DNA of 64,000 bases from CAIXSC01 sp046349915 (lineage in GTDB: Bacteria; Planctomycetota; Planctomycetia; Pirellulales; Pirellulaceae). The notes below the pieces were generated by a model. The model was not told where the DNA came from, did no database searches, and worked only from the letters and a program-made list of their open reading frames with translations. Shown here in pieces: positions 62,160 through 64,000 of this stretch. The DNA is taken from NCBI GenBank assembly GCA_046349915.1, contig JAXMBL010000004.1, forward strand, positions 992,001-1,056,000, read 5' to 3'. The position numbers and the translations under genes were made by a program. Within the stretch, counting starts at the first letter, position 1. Each line of letters begins with the position of its first letter.

Positions 62160-63215
62160 ATGAGCACAGCTCGTAACAACTTCCCCAAACTTCATAACGC
62201 GGCTTGGCCCGGCGTGGTTGGCAAGGGATCGCCCGATGCGGAACCCTTCATCGACCTCGACACGATGCTCGACCTGACCGCCGCCGCCGAAGTGGATGGC
62301 GTGAAGTTCGATGGCGTCGACCTCTTCCTGTTCGATCCCCACGTCAGCATCGACTCAACCGATGACGATCTGAAGCGATTGGCCGAGCGAGTGACCAAGC
62401 GAGGGTTGGTCATCGGTTCGGTCGTGGCGCCCGTGTGGCCGCCGACAGGCGGTGGGTCGGCGATGGGCAGCGAGGCGGATCGCAAGCAGTTCGTCGAGCA
62501 AGTGCGGAAGGGCTGCCGAATCGCGAAGAAGCTCCGCGAACTCGGCGTTCGCCCCAACGGCGTCGTCCGGATTGACTCGGCGAGCGGCCCGCATGATTGG
62601 TACAACGATCCCGAAGGGAACCAGAAGACGATTGCGGCCACGTTCCGAGCAGCGTGTGATGTGGCGGCCGACTTTGGCGAACGACTGGCGGCGGAAGGCG
62701 AAATCTGCTGGGGCGGCATGCACAGCTGGCGACGCATGGTGCAGTTGCTCGAGTTGACTGATCGACCGGGGACGCTCGGTTTCCAGGCGGATATGGCCCA
62801 CACGCTGCTGTACACCTTGGGCTACAACGCTCCCGAGGATCGAATTTTGCCCGTCGACTACGACTGGCAGGACGCCAGCAAGTTGGACGATGCGTTGCGC
62901 ACGCTGACCGCGGCCCTTCGTCCCTGGACGATCGATTTCCACGTCGCCCAGAACGACGCGACGGTGAAAGGCTCGGGATCGCACGACAAGACAGGACGGC
63001 ATTGCTTGGCCAACGATCCCAACGGCAAGCTGAATATCGCTCACCATGCAGGTTTCTGGCTGCGAGACGGCTACGGCAACGTAACTCGCCGTATCCGCCA
63101 CATTTGCTGGGATGGCTGTATGTTCCCGAACGAAGTGATGTTCAAGAAGGAAACCTGGAACGACATCCTTCGCGCTTCGATCGCCGTTCGCGACGCACAC
63201 GGATGGCGTGAGTAA
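62160..63215 (+). CDS. TIM-barrel sugar phosphate isomerase/epimerase-like protein
   Basis: 351 residues from ATG 62160, with AAGGA eight bases upstream; a TTG at 62130 overlaps the Uma2 gene. Barrel strands include VDGVKFDGVDLFLFD, GLVIGSVVAPVW and LGFQADMAHTLLYTLG. Glu, Asp and His residues typical of xylose-isomerase-like metal sites appear at EGEICWGGMHSW, QADMAH and TIDFHVAQND. It likely interconverts keto and aldo sugars using a divalent metal. It sits 26 bp after Uma2 and 4 bp before the SDR. Confidence 0.85.
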   Translation: MSTARNNFPKLHNAAWPGVVGKGSPDAEPFIDLDTMLDLTAAAEVDGVKFDGVDLFLFDPHVSIDSTDDDLKRLAERVTKRGLVIGSVVAPVWPPTGGGSAMGSEADRKQFVEQVRKGCRIAKKLRELGVRPNGVVRIDSASGPHDWYNDPEGNQKTIAATFRAACDVAADFGERLAAEGEICWGGMHSWRRMVQLLELTDRPGTLGFQADMAHTLLYTLGYNAPEDRILPVDYDWQDASKLDDALRTLTAALRPWTIDFHVAQNDATVKGSGSHDKTGRHCLANDPNGKLNIAHHAGFWLRDGYGNVTRRIRHICWDGCMFPNEVMFKKETWNDILRASIAVRDAHGWRE

Positions 63216-63219
63216 GCCC

Positions 63220-64000
63220 ATGGATCTGAAGCTCCAAGGGAACGTAGTGGTTGTGCTGGGCGGGGCGAGTGGAATTGGGCTCGCCATCGGTCGTGCCGCC
63301 TCGCAGGAGGGGGCGATCGTCGCGTTAGCGGATCGCTCGCCGACAGTCGCCGAACGAGCGGCCGACCTGTTTCTCGAAACGGGTTGTCGCGCGGTGGGAC
63401 ACGTGCTCGACGTCACCGATTGCTCGGCCGTGGAACGCTATGCCGCTAGTTTGGAGCAGGCCGAGGGGCGAGTGGATCACGTGGTCTACGCGGCGGGAAT
63501 GGGGTCCGGCAAGTTCGGCTTCCCTTTCTGGAATCTCTCGCCCAGCGATTGGCCCCGTGTGCTCGACGTGAACCTGGTAGGCGCCGTGAATGCCGCCCAC
63601 GCCTTCGCCCCTAAGCTCGCCGCCGCTCGCTCCGGCACGTTGCTATTCATCTCGTCAGTCGCGGCTCAGATCGGCTCGCAGACCGATCCTCCCTATAGCG
63701 CGGCAAAAGCCGCACTCATCAATTTCGCTCAATGCGCCGCCAAGGATTTAGCGCCCTACGACGTGCGAGTCAACGTGATTTGCCCCGGTATGGTACAGAC
63801 GCCGCTCAACCGCGCGGTGTGGCAAGCGTGGCACGATAGTCAACCACTCGAGTTGCGTCGGTCCTACGACGACTGGGCGGGTGAGAAAGTGAAGAAGGTC
63901 GCGCCGCTCGGGCGCTGGCAAACGCCCGAAGACATCGCGGCGCTCGCGGTCTTTCTGGCTTCACCACAAGCTCGCAACATCACGGGCCAGACGATGAATG
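63220..64000 (+). CDS. Short-chain dehydrogenase/reductase, 3' end beyond the window
   Basis: 260 codons are visible from ATG 63220 to the right edge with no stop. N-terminal VVLGGASGIGLAIGRA is the G-x-x-x-G-I-G cofactor fold; HVLDVTD fits the post-strand-3 position; YAAGMGSG replaces the NAG motif; SSVAAQIG provides the catalytic Ser and PPYSAAKAALINFA the Tyr-x-x-x-Lys. VICPGMVQTPL follows. Most classical SDRs are ~250-260 residues, so only a few are missing. It probably oxidises a sugar intermediate made by the preceding isomerase. Confidence 0.9.
   Translation, partial: MDLKLQGNVVVVLGGASGIGLAIGRAASQEGAIVALADRSPTVAERAADLFLETGCRAVGHVLDVTDCSAVERYAASLEQAEGRVDHVVYAAGMGSGKFGFPFWNLSPSDWPRVLDVNLVGAVNAAHAFAPKLAAARSGTLLFISSVAAQIGSQTDPPYSAAKAALINFAQCAAKDLAPYDVRVNVICPGMVQTPLNRAVWQAWHDSQPLELRRSYDDWAGEKVKKVAPLGRWQTPEDIAALAVFLASPQARNITGQTMN

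Noticed and set aside
62355..63416. A 353-residue open frame opposite the TIM-barrel isomerase
   Set aside because: Antisense to a coherent operon; its sequence shows no domain pattern.
1..64000. tRNA and rRNA genes, prophage or IS transposase
   Set aside because: No T-loop plus acceptor pairing, no conserved rRNA segment and no transposase or integrase motif was seen on reading both strands, although short tRNAs could be missed by eye.

Overview
The window looks like chromosomal DNA of a planctomycete, probably a Pirellulales-type organism. Supporting signs are secreted proteins with the LEPR-type N-terminal motif and paired dockerin repeats, a tandem sulfatase, a TIGR03067 protein, DUF4832, DUF1990 and Gfo/Idh/MocA proteins, an ECF sigma factor overlapping a membrane Ser/Thr kinase with TPRs, a multihaem cytochrome fused to TPRs, few Shine-Dalgarno sites, and several families of short intergenic palindromes. 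No rRNA, tRNA, CRISPR array, IS element or prophage was recognised.

Layout. 1-4560 (minus): a tightly coupled oxidoreductase operon in the order gluconate-dehydrogenase-subunit-3-like protein, GMC flavoprotein, cupin, then a gene running off the left edge. 5055-18322: mostly plus-strand accessory genes (HEAT/LRR protein, Kelch-like propeller, DUF4832, TIGR03067, Tat-exported phosphoesterase, double sulfatase, beta-helix protein, divergent methyltransferase), with a GNAT acetyltransferase and a TspO homologue on the minus strand. 18396-26564 (minus): one 2722-residue surface protein with beta-helix, CARDB, YD/RHS and dockerin parts. 27022-36385: housekeeping-like genes (ferritin, DUF1990 and SDR pair, HpcH/HpaI aldolase, DUF2200, branched-chain aminotransferase, LolD/LolE-like ABC transporter, lysyl-tRNA synthetase). 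36470-37200: a heptamer microsatellite and an 85-bp palindrome-bearing tandem array.

37264-47541: an anchored DUF11 protein, a small secreted protein, then a sigma factor, kinase and dockerin metallopeptidase that look co-transcribed. 47404-52543 (minus): DUF4432, U32/RlhA-like and Gfo/Idh/MocA proteins. 52649-57230 (minus): three genes for an unrecognised helical protein, an 801-residue zinc-metallopeptidase-like protein with signatures resembling the anthrax lethal factor catalytic domain, and a CpXC zinc-ribbon protein. This is the best candidate for an undescribed system. 57537-60125 (minus): octahaem cytochrome with HEAT/TPR. 60260-64000 (plus): a sugar-metabolism operon (cupin isomerase-like protein, Uma2 protein, TIM-barrel isomerase, SDR cut by the right edge).

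Working together. The sulfatase, beta-helix, sugar isomerase, DUF4432 and oxidoreductase genes suggest use of sulfated or complex polysaccharides. The dockerin proteins and the anchored DUF11 protein suggest an elaborate cell surface. Protein names rest on motif recognition from the translated sequence, not on database searches.
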